From the NCBI RefSeq assembly GCF_000208745.1, contig NC_030859.1, positions 6,648,722 to 6,712,721 on the forward strand: DNA of 64,000 nucleotides. The letters are read 5' to 3'. Positions 34,233-45,470 of this stretch are shown here, piece by piece (position 1 is the first letter of the stretch; the number at the start of each line of letters is the position of its first letter). The notes beneath the pieces were generated by a model. That model worked only from the letters and a program-made list of their open reading frames with translations. It had not been told where the DNA came from and searched no databases. A program made the translations under genes and the position numbers. This DNA comes from Theobroma cacao. Lineage: Eukaryota > Streptophyta > Magnoliopsida > Malvales > Malvaceae.

Positions 34233-34368
34233 AGATTTTGGCTATTTTTCACCTTAGTGGGGTTTTCAACCTTGCCAAGATTGGTGATTCACCTTAGTGG
34301 GGTTTTCAACCTTGCCACGATTGGTGTCTTTCATAATGCTTAGGTGCCTTTACAACACCCCGGCGTCA
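34233..34368 (+). repeat. Gypsy LTR 6, 3' end only
   Basis: The last 136 bases of the LTR, with two copies of the TTCACCTTAGTGGGG segment, ending CGGCGTCA at the GTAGG TSD. Confidence 0.88.
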
Positions 34369-34373
34369 GTAGG

Positions 34374-35684
34374 CCAATACAAATCCCATTTAAGAATTTT
34401 CATTGTTGTTCTATCTCGTCCAAAATGTCCCCCATTCTCTGAAGAACGACAATGCCTCAATACGCTTTCAACTTCCTCTTCTAGAATACACCTTTCTAAA
34501 ATTCTATCAACACATTGCTTAAACAAAAATAGAACATTCCAAATATAAAAATCTAACATTGTGAAGAAATTTCATTCTTTGATAAAAGTTTAAAACAAGA
34601 GGCAGAAGCTTACTTACAATGTAGTTTACATAGTTAGCATACCATGGTAAATTCTTTTGACCAACATACAACAATTGTTCAACAAGAAAGATCTTGTTGA
34701 TCAAAGTTAAGTCTTTACCTTGGTTGTCATTCTCCAACCTTGACAAATGGTCTACTACTTAATACTCTGTGCCTTTTCTATCTTTAATTCCAAATTGAAT
34801 TCTTGTAGCAACAAAATCCATTTTAGCAACCTTGGCTTGGCATCTTCTTTAGCAATCAAATACTTAATTGTAGAGTGGTTAGTACATACAATAACTTTAG
34901 TGCCAATCCAGTACGAACAAAACTTGTCAAATGCATAAACAACTAACAATTCTTTTTTAGTAGTAGTGTAATGCATTTGAGTTTTAGTTAAAGTCTTACT
35001 AGCATAATAGATAGAATGAAATTTTTTTTTCTTTCCTCTAACCTAACACTGCACCTACAACATAGTCACTAACATCACATAGAAGCTCAAATGGAAGTGT
35101 CCAATCAGGAACTACAATGATAGGTGCAGATAGTAATTCTTTTTCAATTCTATGAATGTAGCATGACACGCAGAATCAAACTTAAAGGGAATATCTTTCT
35201 TTAAAAGATTACACTAAGGTTTGGAGATTTTAGAAAAGTCCTAAATAAACCTCCTATAACACCAACATGACCAAGAAAACTTCTAGTACCTTTTATTGAA
35301 GTTGGCAGTGGAAGCTTTTTAATCGTCCCTATCTTGGCCTTGGCCTTGTCCACCTTTAGTCCTCTGTTCAAAACCTTATGACTGAGAACAATGCCTTCTT
35401 GCACTATGAAGTGGCATTTCTCCTAATTCAACACTAGGTTCATCTATTCACACCTTCTAAGTACCTTATGAAGATTCAAAAAACATTCATCCAAATTATT
35501 ACCAAAAACAGAGAACTCATCCATGAATACCTCTAGAATTTGCTCCACCATATCAAAGAAAATAACCATCATGCATCTTTGAAAAATGGCAAGAGTGTTG
35601 CAAAGTTTAAATGGCATCCTCTTAAAAGCAAAAGTGACATAAGGGTAGGTAAAGGTTGTCTTTCCTTGATCCTTCAGAGCTATT
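34374..35684 (-). pseudogene. Athila pol: RT end, RNase H, integrase N-terminus
   Basis: From high to low coordinates: the reverse transcriptase after the LTR-A2 insertion (KTTFTYPYVTFAFKRMPFKL, LAIFQRCM), the catalytic box at about 35512-35532 reading FMDEFSVFG where the family has FMDDFSVFG, SFLGHVGVIGGLFRTFLKS, the RNase H block ([40 protein letters not shown]) and the integrase start (HCRSSENGGHFGRDRTTMKI, then LYWPT at 34374). The second catalytic Asp of the reverse transcriptase has become Glu. There are several stops. The 5' side continues at 38687 and the 3' side at 25688. Confidence 0.87.
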
Positions 35685-38682
35685 TGTCAAGCCCAGCTCT
35701 ACAATATGTTTATTATGCCATTCTTACATAAGAATGCATGTTTGCTTACTTGGGTACCTCGAAAATCGTTAAAGGACGGTAATGTACCAAATGGTACAAT
35801 CAAGTTGAATTAAGCCTCGAACTAGACCAAATAAAGATTTTAAGATGAAATTGAGAATTTTAAAACCCCAGAATGACTTAAAATGGTGATTCGGAGTTCG
35901 AAGACCGATTTGGAGTCAAATTGGAATTTTCATGATGTAGGGGCAAAATGGTCATTTTGCCACCCGAGGTTAAAAATTTGAATGTTGGAAGAAGTTTTGA
36001 TCAAGATCGACTATTTAGAACATAATCTGAGTTAGAGAAGTGAAAAATTTTAATTTTGACATTTTTTCGAGCATAGGGGTAAAATAGTCATTTTACCACC
36101 CAAGGGGCAAAATTGTAATTTTACACCACCCAACACTTGTCCAGCACATGAATTTTACCCATTATTATCATGGATAATTGAAGAAATTTAAGTGGTGGAG
36201 AGAGATTGCTTAATGGGTAAGTATGACACATGGACCAATGGAGTGGTGACATGTGTCAAATTTATATCCATTTATTATTTGGCTTAAAAATCAGCACAAA
36301 ATCAGCCCATTTCTCTTCATTATGGCCGGCCAAAGGAAGAATAAAGGAAGAAAAGAAGAACAAAAACCCTAGGTGGAAAAATTCAAGGGAAAAGTGTGAA
36401 AATTCAAGGAAACAAGTGAAAAAAAAGGTAAGATTTTTCAATTAAGCTTGAGATCTTTCTTTCGTAAGCATTTTTTCTTATTTTTCATGGTTGAATCACA
36501 TGATTTCATGATGGATATCTTGCTGGCTGAACACTTAGAGAGAGGTTTTGATGCTTGATTTGGTTAGATTTCAATGTATTTTAGTGTTTTTAGTTGATTG
36601 GTGATGTGTAGCATGAAAATCAAGCAAGAAAAATTCAAGTTCTTCCATCACTCATCATTGGCTGAATTCTCCATGTGGAATTTTGAGGATGATTTTGATT
36701 TTATTTCAAGTGATTTGGTTAGGAATTAGTGATTTATAGTGTGAGAATCAAGTAGGAAAAATTATAGTGTTGATGCACCCATCATGGCCGAATTTTCCAA
36801 GAGAAAATGTGAAGATGATTTTGCTAAATTTTCTGCTATTTGACTTGTGTTTGATGGTTTGGAGAATTGGAAGAAAAATGGAATTAATTGAAGTTAAATT
36901 GGACATATTGGCCAATTAATCGAGTGATAGATTGAATTAGGCCAATACCATTTTATTTAGGTACACAATTGAATTTATGTAGAACACCGTATTTAGATAG
37001 TTAACCGAGTATTTCACATCCCATTTCATGCATTAGTATAAAGCCTGAATTGGTTTTATAACAATTTAGCACAAATGTAGTAAATGGCTTATTGTGCATT
37101 ATGTCTAGGTGGTGAGCTTTCTGGCAAAAGTAAAGAGATAGTACCCGAGGATCAAGAATCGAAGTACTCGGAATTCGACTCCCGAAATAGTGAGTAACCT
37201 TACTATCATCTTAATTATCTAAAGTGGTTTTTATCCGATTTTGTGATTTTATGGAAAATGAGTTAAACGGTAAATCCTTGTGTTTTGTAATTAAAATGTG
37301 ATCTAATGAAAATGATTTCATAAAATTGTCTTGAAATGAAATGATGGTTTGAAAATAGAGTAATTGGAGACTGTTTTCATGTGTTGTAAATTCATGGTTT
37401 GAATTGAATGGCTTATGATAATATTTACATGAATAGCTAAATTGGTATTTGTGTTGAAAATGTATGAACTGTTAATTTGCCTTGAGAGGCTATAAAATAA
37501 AATAATTGTCATGTCATGCTATTGCAAATTTTATTGTATGGTGGGTTATAAATTAGTCGCTGCAGTGGATGGGTTCCGTGGACCAGCCTATTAAAGGGGC
37601 ACGGTAACCCTATTATATTCATACCTCAGTATGAGAGGCGCGATTGAATAACTCCTGAGGTTAAAACTTTAGAGTTCACTTCACGCCAAACCACCACGTG
37701 AGGGTGACCTCAGCCAACGCCAAAGAACGGCTATGTTTTCAAAATAAAAACATGATTTATGCGTACATAACTTTTTAACAGCCTTGGCGGACTCGGTTGG
37801 GATAGCCCTCAACCAAGGTATCCTTGATAACTGAGTATGAGAATGATTTTGGCACAAGCCAAAGTTTTAAGAAATTCATAAGCCATGTTGATTACTTGAT
37901 TTATATGAATTGATTTTGTTTGGTTTAAATGAGTTGAAAGATGATGAATTACAATATGTTAAACTATTTTATCTGTCTCCATTTACTCAGCTTTAGATAT
38001 TTTAGATGGTATTTGTTTACTCACTGGGATTATGTAATCTCATCACCCTCATTTCCACCCATTTCAGGCTCAGGATAGTCGGTAGATAGCTCACTTTGTT
38101 GAGGGCTACAGTTGGACTTGCATCCTCAAAAACTGTAGGTTTACCGTTTTTGATACTTTTGGTCATTCGTGGGTCCACGTGTCACTGTAAATTAAATTTT
38201 ATACTTTGGTTATCTGTATTACAGTATGTATAAATTTATTTAGCTTTTATGCTACAAAAATTATTTACCAGTAACTCTATAAATATTGTTTTATAAGAAA
38301 ATAGAATATTTTATTAAATATTTTTATTATATTCAAATAGCTATAGTTTCACTTTAAATGAATGTTTTAGACATCTAAACTTATTTTTGATTATGAAATA
38401 TGTGTTTTCCACTCGCATATTACATTTTTAACTGGTTTCGAGATTTTTAAGGAAAAATTACCAAAATGCCCCTGTGAGAAAAAAATTAGTTTTCTATTGT
38501 TTTGATTTGGAAATATTTTATAATCTCTCAAAACATGATACTTAACAACTGTTTCTCACAGGGGAGGTGCGAAAACTGATATTAAAGCCTTATGAGATTT
38601 CGATTGGCATTCCGGGCAATGAATGTCTATCGGGACACCACGACGGTTGTCACAGGCTCGAGGGGAGTACCGGGTCGTGACA
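35685..38682 (+). mobile_element. Solo LTR, family A (A2), inside the Athila reverse transcriptase
   Basis: Starts TGTCAAGCCC and ends ACCGGGTCGTGACA. TATT precedes (35681-35684) and follows (38683-38686). Removing the LTR and one TATT restores the expected reverse-transcriptase frame across the site (YNQIAI joined to ALKDQGKTTF), which supports the exact boundaries, though a 5-bp TSD would be more usual. The 2998-bp LTR has GGCCGGCC (36324), a purine-rich leader with ACCCTAGGTGG, and a splice donor with GT at 36428. A second exon-like stretch near 37110-37195 ends in AGTGAGTAA, and TTTCAG at 38060-38068 resembles an acceptor. Confidence 0.87.
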
Positions 38683-38686
38683 TATT

Positions 38687-39134
38687 GCTATTTGATTGTA
38701 TCATTAATGCCCATATAAAAAACAACAAAACTCTTTACCAGACAACCTATCCAACATCTGATCAATAAATGACAATGAAAAATGATCCTTTCTTGTGGCT
38801 TAGTTGAGCTTTTGGTAGTCAATGCATACTCTCCATCCAATTATTGTCCTCATGGGAATAAGCTCATTATTATCATTTTCTACCACAGTCATCCCACTTT
38901 TCTTCGGTACAGTTTGCATTGGACTCACCCATGCACTATCTAAAATAGGATAAATGATGCTCGTATCTAACCATTTAATGATCTCCTTTTTTACAACTTT
39001 CTTTGTAGTTGGATTTAGTCTTCTCTAATGCTTAATGGTGGCTCTATGATCATCCTCTAAAAAGATCTTATGCATACATATCGAAGGACTAATCCCCTTT
39101 ATGTCTGCAATTGTCCATCCTAGTGCCTTCTTGT
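38687..39134 (-). pseudogene. Athila reverse transcriptase, fingers region
   Basis: High to low: KKALGWTIADIKGISPSICM, DSAWVSPMQTVPKKSGMTVV, ELIPMRTIIGWRVCIDYQKL, then a stop, DHFSLSFIDQMLDRLSGKEF and FLYGH. This is the N-terminal half of the reverse transcriptase, between LTR-E2 and LTR-A2. The CIDY(R/Q)KLN block is diagnostic for Ty3-type enzymes. Confidence 0.88.
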
Positions 39135-39749
39135 TGTAACACCCTTGACCTTGAAATGAGCCATATGTGTGTGAAAGCTTATGATGATAAGTTAGAATGG
39201 CTAAGCTAACAGATGAGCTTAATTGAATTGTGATGTACATGTTTATGAGCTTAAAGGTATGCCTATGTCCACAAAGTAATGAATAAGAAATATAAGTATA
39301 TGAAGGCTCAAAATGATGTTGTGCATATATTTAGCACATGAATGATAAAGTGCGTTGTTAGGCACTTAGGGTAATATGATGCTTAAGTAAAATTTTGCTA
39401 AGTTTTAATTTGTACACTATGTGACATAGAGCATAATGAGCATTTGAACTTGTGTGATAAATTTATGCTTTGATATTGAGCATTCTTGATGAAATGAGAT
39501 GAGATTGACAATTATGGTACTTGGCCCACAAATTTTAATGTTTGAAATGGTGAACTTTATGGTTTGAAGTTGAAGTGAGATTTTCATATTTGATTATATA
39601 TTTGGACATTTATGTAAAGATTTCATGTTATATGAATGATTTGAACTATTCTGTGAATGGAAATGAATCAGGGAACTCATAAGAAGTGATTTAAGGTGTT
39701 AGACTTGGATTTTTGAAGTTTCAAAAGCTGGAAATCTACCTACAGGGAA

Positions 39750-40011
39750 AATGTATCAACACATTGCCCAATGTATTGATACATTCTTGGCAGGATGAAC
39801 ATCTATTATTACATTGTCCAAATGTATCGACAGATTTAAAGCAAAGGGCACCTAAGGGAAAAAGTATCAATAGATTTTCCCCATGTATCGATACATTTCA
39901 AGCAAAGAGCAATTTGAATGACATGTATCGATACATGGCCTCATGTATTGATACATTTAAGGGGAATTTGTTAAAAATGAATTGATACAATCCCAAATAT
40001 ATCGATACATC
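39750..40011. repeat. Palindrome cluster TGTATCGATACA in LTR-E2
   Basis: About nine copies of TGTATCGATACA or near variants in 260 bases. CATGTATCGATACATG at 39922-39937 is a perfect 16-bp palindrome. Others include 39884-39895 and 39944-39955 (TGTATTGATACA). The spacers are not repeats of each other apart from the shared AGCAAAG(G/A)GCACCTAAGG phrase also found in E1. Confidence 0.88.
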
Positions 40012-41167
40012 ATTGGGTAAAGGCAAAAATAAAAAAGGGTTTTGGGCATTCTGCCTATTTTAAAAGAAAACCCTTTCTTTCTCATTTTTTCTCATTCTTT
40101 CTCTACCCCCTTCGAAACCCTAAGCCTCCAAATCCTGTTCAAAGCTCATTTAAGCTAGATTTAAGCTTGGGAAATGATCTACAGGTAAGATTACACATTT
40201 CTACCAATTACTTTTTGACTTAATCAGTTAATAACCTTGAATCTAATTATTTTCAAATTTGGTATAATTCTCTCCCCTTGAGTTTATTGAGGATTTGGAG
40301 CTAAAACTTGAGTAACCCAGCCACTAAGGTAAGGATTTAGCTCATTGTTGAATGATTTGAGCCTATTTATGGAATTGGGTTATTTTTTAAATGCTGGATA
40401 TTTTCGAAAGCTAGGAAATAATTATTTTTATGATGTTTTGATATGTTTAAGGGAAAGTTGAAGCTACCAAACCTATTGGTGAGCTAAAGGACAATTGGAG
40501 ACTAAAGATTAGAGCTCAAATGTGGAGCACCTCTGATTGTCACTATGAGTGCGTTAATTTAAAATGCATGTGATGCATAACGCATGAAATATGACTAATT
40601 TTTATATGAATGTGTATACGCATATATATGATTATATGTGCTGTGATGTGTGTACTTTGGACAAGCCACTTGGTGGCTTATGTTGATTGTGTGAGCTTAG
40701 ATTAGGAAGTCTAGAGGATATGATGGGTGTCTAGAAGTAGATCACCCTAGACAATTAACTTTTGATGGATTATGAGCCTTTGATGCCTTAGAAATTTTAG
40801 AGGCACTTAGAGCCATATCGAGCTTATAAATGATTAAAGCTCGTTTAATATAAATTATGATTGATGTGTACATATAAAATGTCAAAGGCATTATGGCCTT
40901 ATTTTTGGATTCGTGTCCCGTCCAAGGGATGAATTTTAAAAGTTGATTTGATTTAAGGGTGAGTGGAGTCTTTTTCCCCCTATGACTTTGTTATGTACTT
41001 GCAAGGATGGTGATAAGTAAGGATGACGGTATTCGTCTCGTTTGTGATTCTCGCTTGTAATGCTTTGATGCCACTTGTCTAAGAATACTCTGAGTGATGT
41101 TTTTCGTTAGGAGATTACTCCAGATGATGACTCTGATTCTCTACCCATTGCTTCGGCACGAGCATTA

Positions 41168-41551
41168 TTTATTTCTCCACCAGTAGCTTTGCCCTAAGCA
41201 TGATTTGACTCCTCCAATTGGCCTCCGTGCGTGATTTGATTATTTTTAGGGGAAGATCACTCTATGATTGTGATTAGATTTGTGTGCATGACATGAAATA
41301 GCCTCGAATAGGCCTAAATAAATTTCATCTGAATTTGATATGATACTCGCTTTGACACACTTGTGATTTATTTCTTTCCCAGTAGCTTTTCCCTAAGCAT
41401 GATTTGACTCCACTGGTTGGCCACCGTGCATGATTTGATTATGTCTAGGGGAAAACCACTCTATGTTTGTGATTCGATTTGTGTGCATGACATGAAATAG
41501 CCTCGGATAAGCTTAAATAAACTTAATATGAATCTGATATGATACTCTGAT
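41168..41551 (+). repeat. Tandem duplication of ~198 bp in LTR-E2
   Basis: Two adjacent units, each from TTTATTTCT..CC through GTAGCTTT.CCCTAAGC and GTGTGCATGACATGAAATAG to GATATGATACTC. They are about 85-90% alike by eye. Confidence 0.8.
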
Positions 41552-41637
41552 GACTAAGGCATACTGTTGAGGGTAACTTTCAATGGCTCTGAGGACAAGC
41601 CTAGTGATATGTATGATATTTTTAGAGACTCCTTAGG

Positions 41638-41800
41638 GATGATGATTTCCCATGACATTGGAAATGTTTGCTAAAATGTTTGGTTGCATGGGTAATGCTT
41701 TATATAATTATTTTATGTAAGGATGATGATTTCCCCTAACATTGGAGATGTTTGCTAAAATGTTTTGTTGCACTAGTAGTGCCTTAAATAGTTATTTGTG
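41638..41800 (+). repeat. Tandem duplication of ~83 bp in LTR-E2
   Basis: Two units with GATGATTTCCC, ACATTGGARATGTTTGCTA and AAATGTTT.GTTGCA. Separate from the 198-bp duplication just before it. Confidence 0.78.
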
Positions 41801-42286
41801 TATATATGTGTTTGTTATTTATCTTCACCCTTCACTAAGTATTAGATGACTCACTCATTTGTTGTACCATGTGTCGATAAATAGGCCATACGACTATGTG
41901 GCAAGGGTCATCCAGTAACAGACCAATTTTGGCATTCGGTAGGTCTCCACCCGAGATGTCCACTCTGCTAAGTCTATTGTGAGCTTTCGCTCTGCGTCTA
42001 GTTTAGTTATGTATGTAGGCATGCTGTGCCATTCGAACTTGTATTAAGGGTTGTTAAATACGAATCCGCTTTGATGGCCAATGTATGACCTTATGAATAT
42101 TATGTATGAATTATATGCTAAGGATAATGTTTTATATTTGAAATTAAATTTATTTATGAATATTTGGTTATGAAATCCCTCAGCTATGTGTTATGTGATT
42201 TGAAGTTTTGAGCCTTGCTCGAGTCTTGTAGGCGTCGCCTGCCAAGCTTGTGAGTGGTCATGGACCACTAGGTTTCGATCATGACA

Positions 42287-42680
42287 TTTTTGCTCCCTCA
42301 AAACTCTTAAAAGCTTACCTTTCTGCACATTAGTAAGAGTAAAAGAAACAATAACGTCAAGAATAAATGAGTCACCAAGATATGCATACTTCAAGTGATT
42401 TGGCAAAGGTTTAAGCTCCAATCTAAGACATTCTTCAATAGATGGGTTCACTGGTGATGATGAAAAAGATGAAAAATCCAGTGTCTCAAATTGTGTCCTT
42501 ATGACACAAGATGGAGCATCCAAAAAATTCAAACATTCAATAAAATCATCATCATATCTCTCAAAATCAACTACTAAGAAAGCTTTAAGAAGGTCATTAA
42601 GGTGGTTTTCCTTAAACACCTCACTAGTGACACTACCAACTACACTTATTGCATAACATTAATCATGATCATTAGAAAAC
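42287..42680 (-). pseudogene. Athila pol N-terminal part
   Basis: The frame includes EECLRLELKPLPNHLKYAYL, GDSFILDVIVSFTLTN and GKLLRVLREQK. These are the usual residues between protease and reverse transcriptase in Athila elements (LKPLPSHLKYAYLGD in the family). LTR-E2 interrupts it on the 3' side. Confidence 0.85.
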
Positions 42681-43120
42681 TTTAAACTTAAAAAATGTTG
42701 AAAGTTACCTCTTAATCTTGCACTTTCAAGGTAAGCTCTCCTTTCTCCACATTAATGAGCACTCAAGCAATGCATAAAAAAGGTCTCCCAAGATGATTAG
42801 GACTTCTTTTTCCTCCTTCATATCTAGTATAATGAAATCAACTGAAAAGATAAACATGTCAACTTTCACAAGCACTTCTTCAACTATTGGGATTAGCCTA
42901 CATTCTTTATTGGGATTAGCTTCCATGTCACTAGGTAAGGTTCCTCATGCTCTGTTGTTTGTGGTGTTGGTCAACTGCCAAACCTACATCTTAATATTTC
43001 ATAGTGAAGCTACCTGACTATTAATGAAGGAGTCAATCTTAGCCCTATATTACACAAGTAACTCCTCCATAGATGGTTTCTTTTAGCATAGACGTTTTTA
43101 CTTGAGGTTGAAATCCAAGA
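42681..43120 (-). pseudogene. Athila protease region, catalytic triad not found
   Basis: The frame at 42726-42926 reads IPIVEEVLVKVDMFIFSVDF, IILDMKEEKEVLIILGDLF, the C-terminal half of the Athila retropepsin. Upstream, DPGSFT-like residues (GSFTMKY) are seen near 43010, but the DLGAS triad expected between them is absent, apparently by an internal deletion. Protease activity is not possible. Confidence 0.75.
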
Positions 43121-43535
43121 GGAATATTAGGCCTTGGAGCTTATTAAGACCCCTAATTATTATTACCCCAAGGAAAATTCAAATGGTTCTTCCACCCAAG
43201 ATTATAGGCATTGGAATAAAGGTTGTTTTATTATCGATTCCCCACAGAATGAAGATTCCATACTACTAGGACACTTCTCACTCGAATGCTCATCTACACA
43301 ATAATCACAAGAAACAAACAGACTCTGAACTAAATGAACACCAAAAGAACCAAATTTTATAGTAAAGGCAGCTACCTATGCTGTTAATGTAGTGATAGCG
43401 TCTATCTTGTGAACTCCAGCTATCCTTTTATGCATTGATCTCTTAGATGGACACTAATAGTTGTTCATTACCATTTCCTCCAATCAGCCATATGCTTCAT
43501 CAATTGATTTAGCCACAAGAGCTTCACCAGCAACG
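43121..43535 (-). pseudogene. Athila gag, C-terminal part
   Basis: The - strand reads VAGEALVAKSIDEAYG, then EEMVMNNY(stop)CPSKRSMH, VHKIDAIT, which matches the Athila gag segment after the conserved IDAA motif. The part before it is at 46488-46790, across LTR-D2. Several stops. Confidence 0.8.
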
Positions 43536-43798
43536 TGTGAAACTTGTAGCTTCCCTTTGATTGGGTAAATTAGACAATTAACTTGGTGAGCTTAGGAATG
43601 CAAAGACTAGCCAAAGAACTTTAATTTCATCCTTGAGAATTCACAACAAAAGGTTATAGAGGTTGTTGAATGGAATTAGAATGGAAGTAGTTCTTAAAAG
43701 GAACAATTTTTGCAAATCTAGTCTTAAGAAGTCGACCCAATGCATAGAGAGTCGACCTTGTGAAGCAAAAATACGGGAAGTGCATACATTCTAGTCCA

Positions 43799-43945
43799 AG
43801 ATTGACTATAGACCCTCTTTAGTCAATCCTGTAAAAGAAAATCAATGAAATGTGAAAATTCTGGTCCAAGATCGACTAGACCCTTTATAGTCGATCCTAT
43901 GCAGAAAAAATGTCCAAGATCGACTATAGACCTTCTATAGTCGAC
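43799..43945. repeat. Inverted-repeat cluster of LTR-D2 (GTCGACTATAG type)
   Basis: At 43920-43944 TCGACTATAGA and TCTATAGTCGA form a perfect 11-bp stem with a 3-base loop. Weaker versions lie at 43800-43827 (ATTGACTATAG and TTTAGTCAAT) and 43871-43895. LTR-D1 has decayed forms at 21260-21300 and 21330-21365. Confidence 0.82.
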
Positions 43946-45239
43946 CCTAGACTAACTAGTCAGCCTAAAACTAGCTTAAAAGGCCTAAAACTTGAGACTC
44001 ACCTATTTTTCTCACATCTCTTTGTTCTTCCACCCATTTTCTATCAACTTTCACATCCTTCAAGACCTTTAAACACCATCATCAAATCTTCGATTCTTAA
44101 TGCTAAAGGTAAGGATTTCACTCCCAAAACTTGGTTTTGATGAATTTTGTTTTCTCATTTTAAAAGCTAGAAATTTTTTTAAGTTTTCAAGATTTGGCTA
44201 GATCCTTCCACTAGAAGCTCACTAAGGAGGAAAAATAGGTAAAATAAGTTGTTTAATTATTAGGTATGAGGTTTGGATGGAAGATTTATGGAAATTATTA
44301 GGAATACGTGAAGATTAAATAGAGTTAGAAATGGGTATTCAAAGTATTACAAAATTATTATGGGTTTCTAAGAATATTGATGACTAAACCTCGTTTTTAA
44401 GTGCTATTGGAGTAACTTGAGTTTGCTGAAGAAGTTGAGCTTTCGATGAAAGGTGCCAAGAGGAAAAAGCACACTTCAAGAAATGGGTAGATATGGTATT
44501 TTTAATTATTTTAATATAATTAGGCATGTCTATGCTACAACCTTGCATTAAAACATATTTTGATGAACCTTAAGACGTGAACGATGGTTTCAAGTTAGTT
44601 TTATGGAAATTTATGTATACTACGTAAATATGTTAATATATATTTAGTTTTAAGCAAAGGGAATAAGCCTTTCAATTGTTTGATGCCTCAAAAATGATAT
44701 TTTTCTATGGAAAATTGCTTGATCGATGATTTAAAAATTTGGAATGAAAATGATTAGTTTTACATAGACCCTAGCATTGGGTCAATTTCTCTTTGAGGTT
44801 GATGATTTTCATTTAGTCCTCATTTCGAACTTCTATTGTGTAGATGATTAGATTCATCATGTGTTTGGAAATGGACTTTAAACATTTTAACTTCATTTGG
44901 TTTTGAACCCTTTGATTTTGGATGGTGAATGGATTCACTTTTTCATTTGGAAACGAATATTTGGATATTTAGAAATATAACACAAAATGTTTTAGTGGAG
45001 CCTACTTGAGTTATGGACTTGTAGCTAGTGACAATAGCTACTAGCCATTACGCACAATGCTTAGCATTGATTGCGTAGCTAACAGAGTCCTACCCCCTTT
45101 GATTTAGTTGATACCATCCTACCTCCTTTGATATACGGTCGATGACTATTATGTATCCGACCACTTGGGTGCTACAACACGTTTTTATTTAATTGTCCAT
45201 GCTATCTAGCGCTCCATAAGTTATTTGTAATGATATTTG

Positions 45240-45470
45240 ACTCTATGGCATTGGGATTCGATATTTGTTTCGACTTTGGACTTTGAAATTGATATTGTTG
45301 ATTTTGGATTTTGGTTTTGGTAGTTGTTTAGACTTTGGTTCTTGAATTTGGCAATTGTTTCGACCATGGTTCTTGAGTTGCTATTTGTTTTGATTCTGAT
45401 ATTTGAATTTGGTATTTGTCTTGACCTTGATCTTTGGATTGGGTAATTGCCCTGACTTTGGTGTTTACAC
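45240..45470 (+). repeat. Degenerate ~30-bp tandem repeats in LTR-D2
   Basis: About seven imperfect units built on GGTATTTGTTTTGACTTTGG followed by a CTTTGAATT-like segment. Strong strand asymmetry: rich in G and T, poor in C and A. D1 lacks this part because of its deletion. Confidence 0.75.

Larger units (their letters stand above)
25689..34368 (+). mobile_element. Rearranged Ty3/gypsy cluster inserted in the Athila integrase
   Basis: Outer ends are TGACATAGGAGCG (25689) and CCCGGCGTCA (34368), flanked by a perfect GTAGG TSD (25684-25688 and 34369-34373). In order it holds: LTR 25689-26194, primer site, gag, protease and scrambled pol (+); LTR 28449-28953; RT end, RNase H and integrase (+); LTR 30886-31370; a pol scrap; partial LTR 31557-31719; an inverted LTR with scrambled pol, protease and gag (31720-33877, -); a second + gag piece; and an LTR end 34233-34368. 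The reverse transcriptase and integrase style with an initiator-Met primer site suggests a chromovirus-like lineage, but no chromodomain is seen. It is several copies of one family merged by recombination, not one element. Confidence 0.85.
39135..42286 (+). mobile_element. Solo LTR, family E (E2)
   Basis: Starts TGTAACACCCTTGACC and ends TTTCGATCATGACA (3152 bp). It interrupts Athila reverse transcriptase: LLRVLREQK lies to the right (42290 upward) and KKALGWTI to the left. The flanks are CTTGT and TTTTT, so the TSD is not clear and may have decayed. It has the palindrome cluster at 39750-40011, splice donors with GT at 40185 and about 40329, two internal duplications (41168-41551 and 41638-41800), and no coding domain. 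Confidence 0.82.

Noticed and set aside
25689..34368. Integrated plant pararetrovirus
   Set aside because: There are paired LTRs with TSD, a retrotransposon primer site, a gag of the retrotransposon type and an integrase; no movement-protein or inclusion-body sequence is seen.
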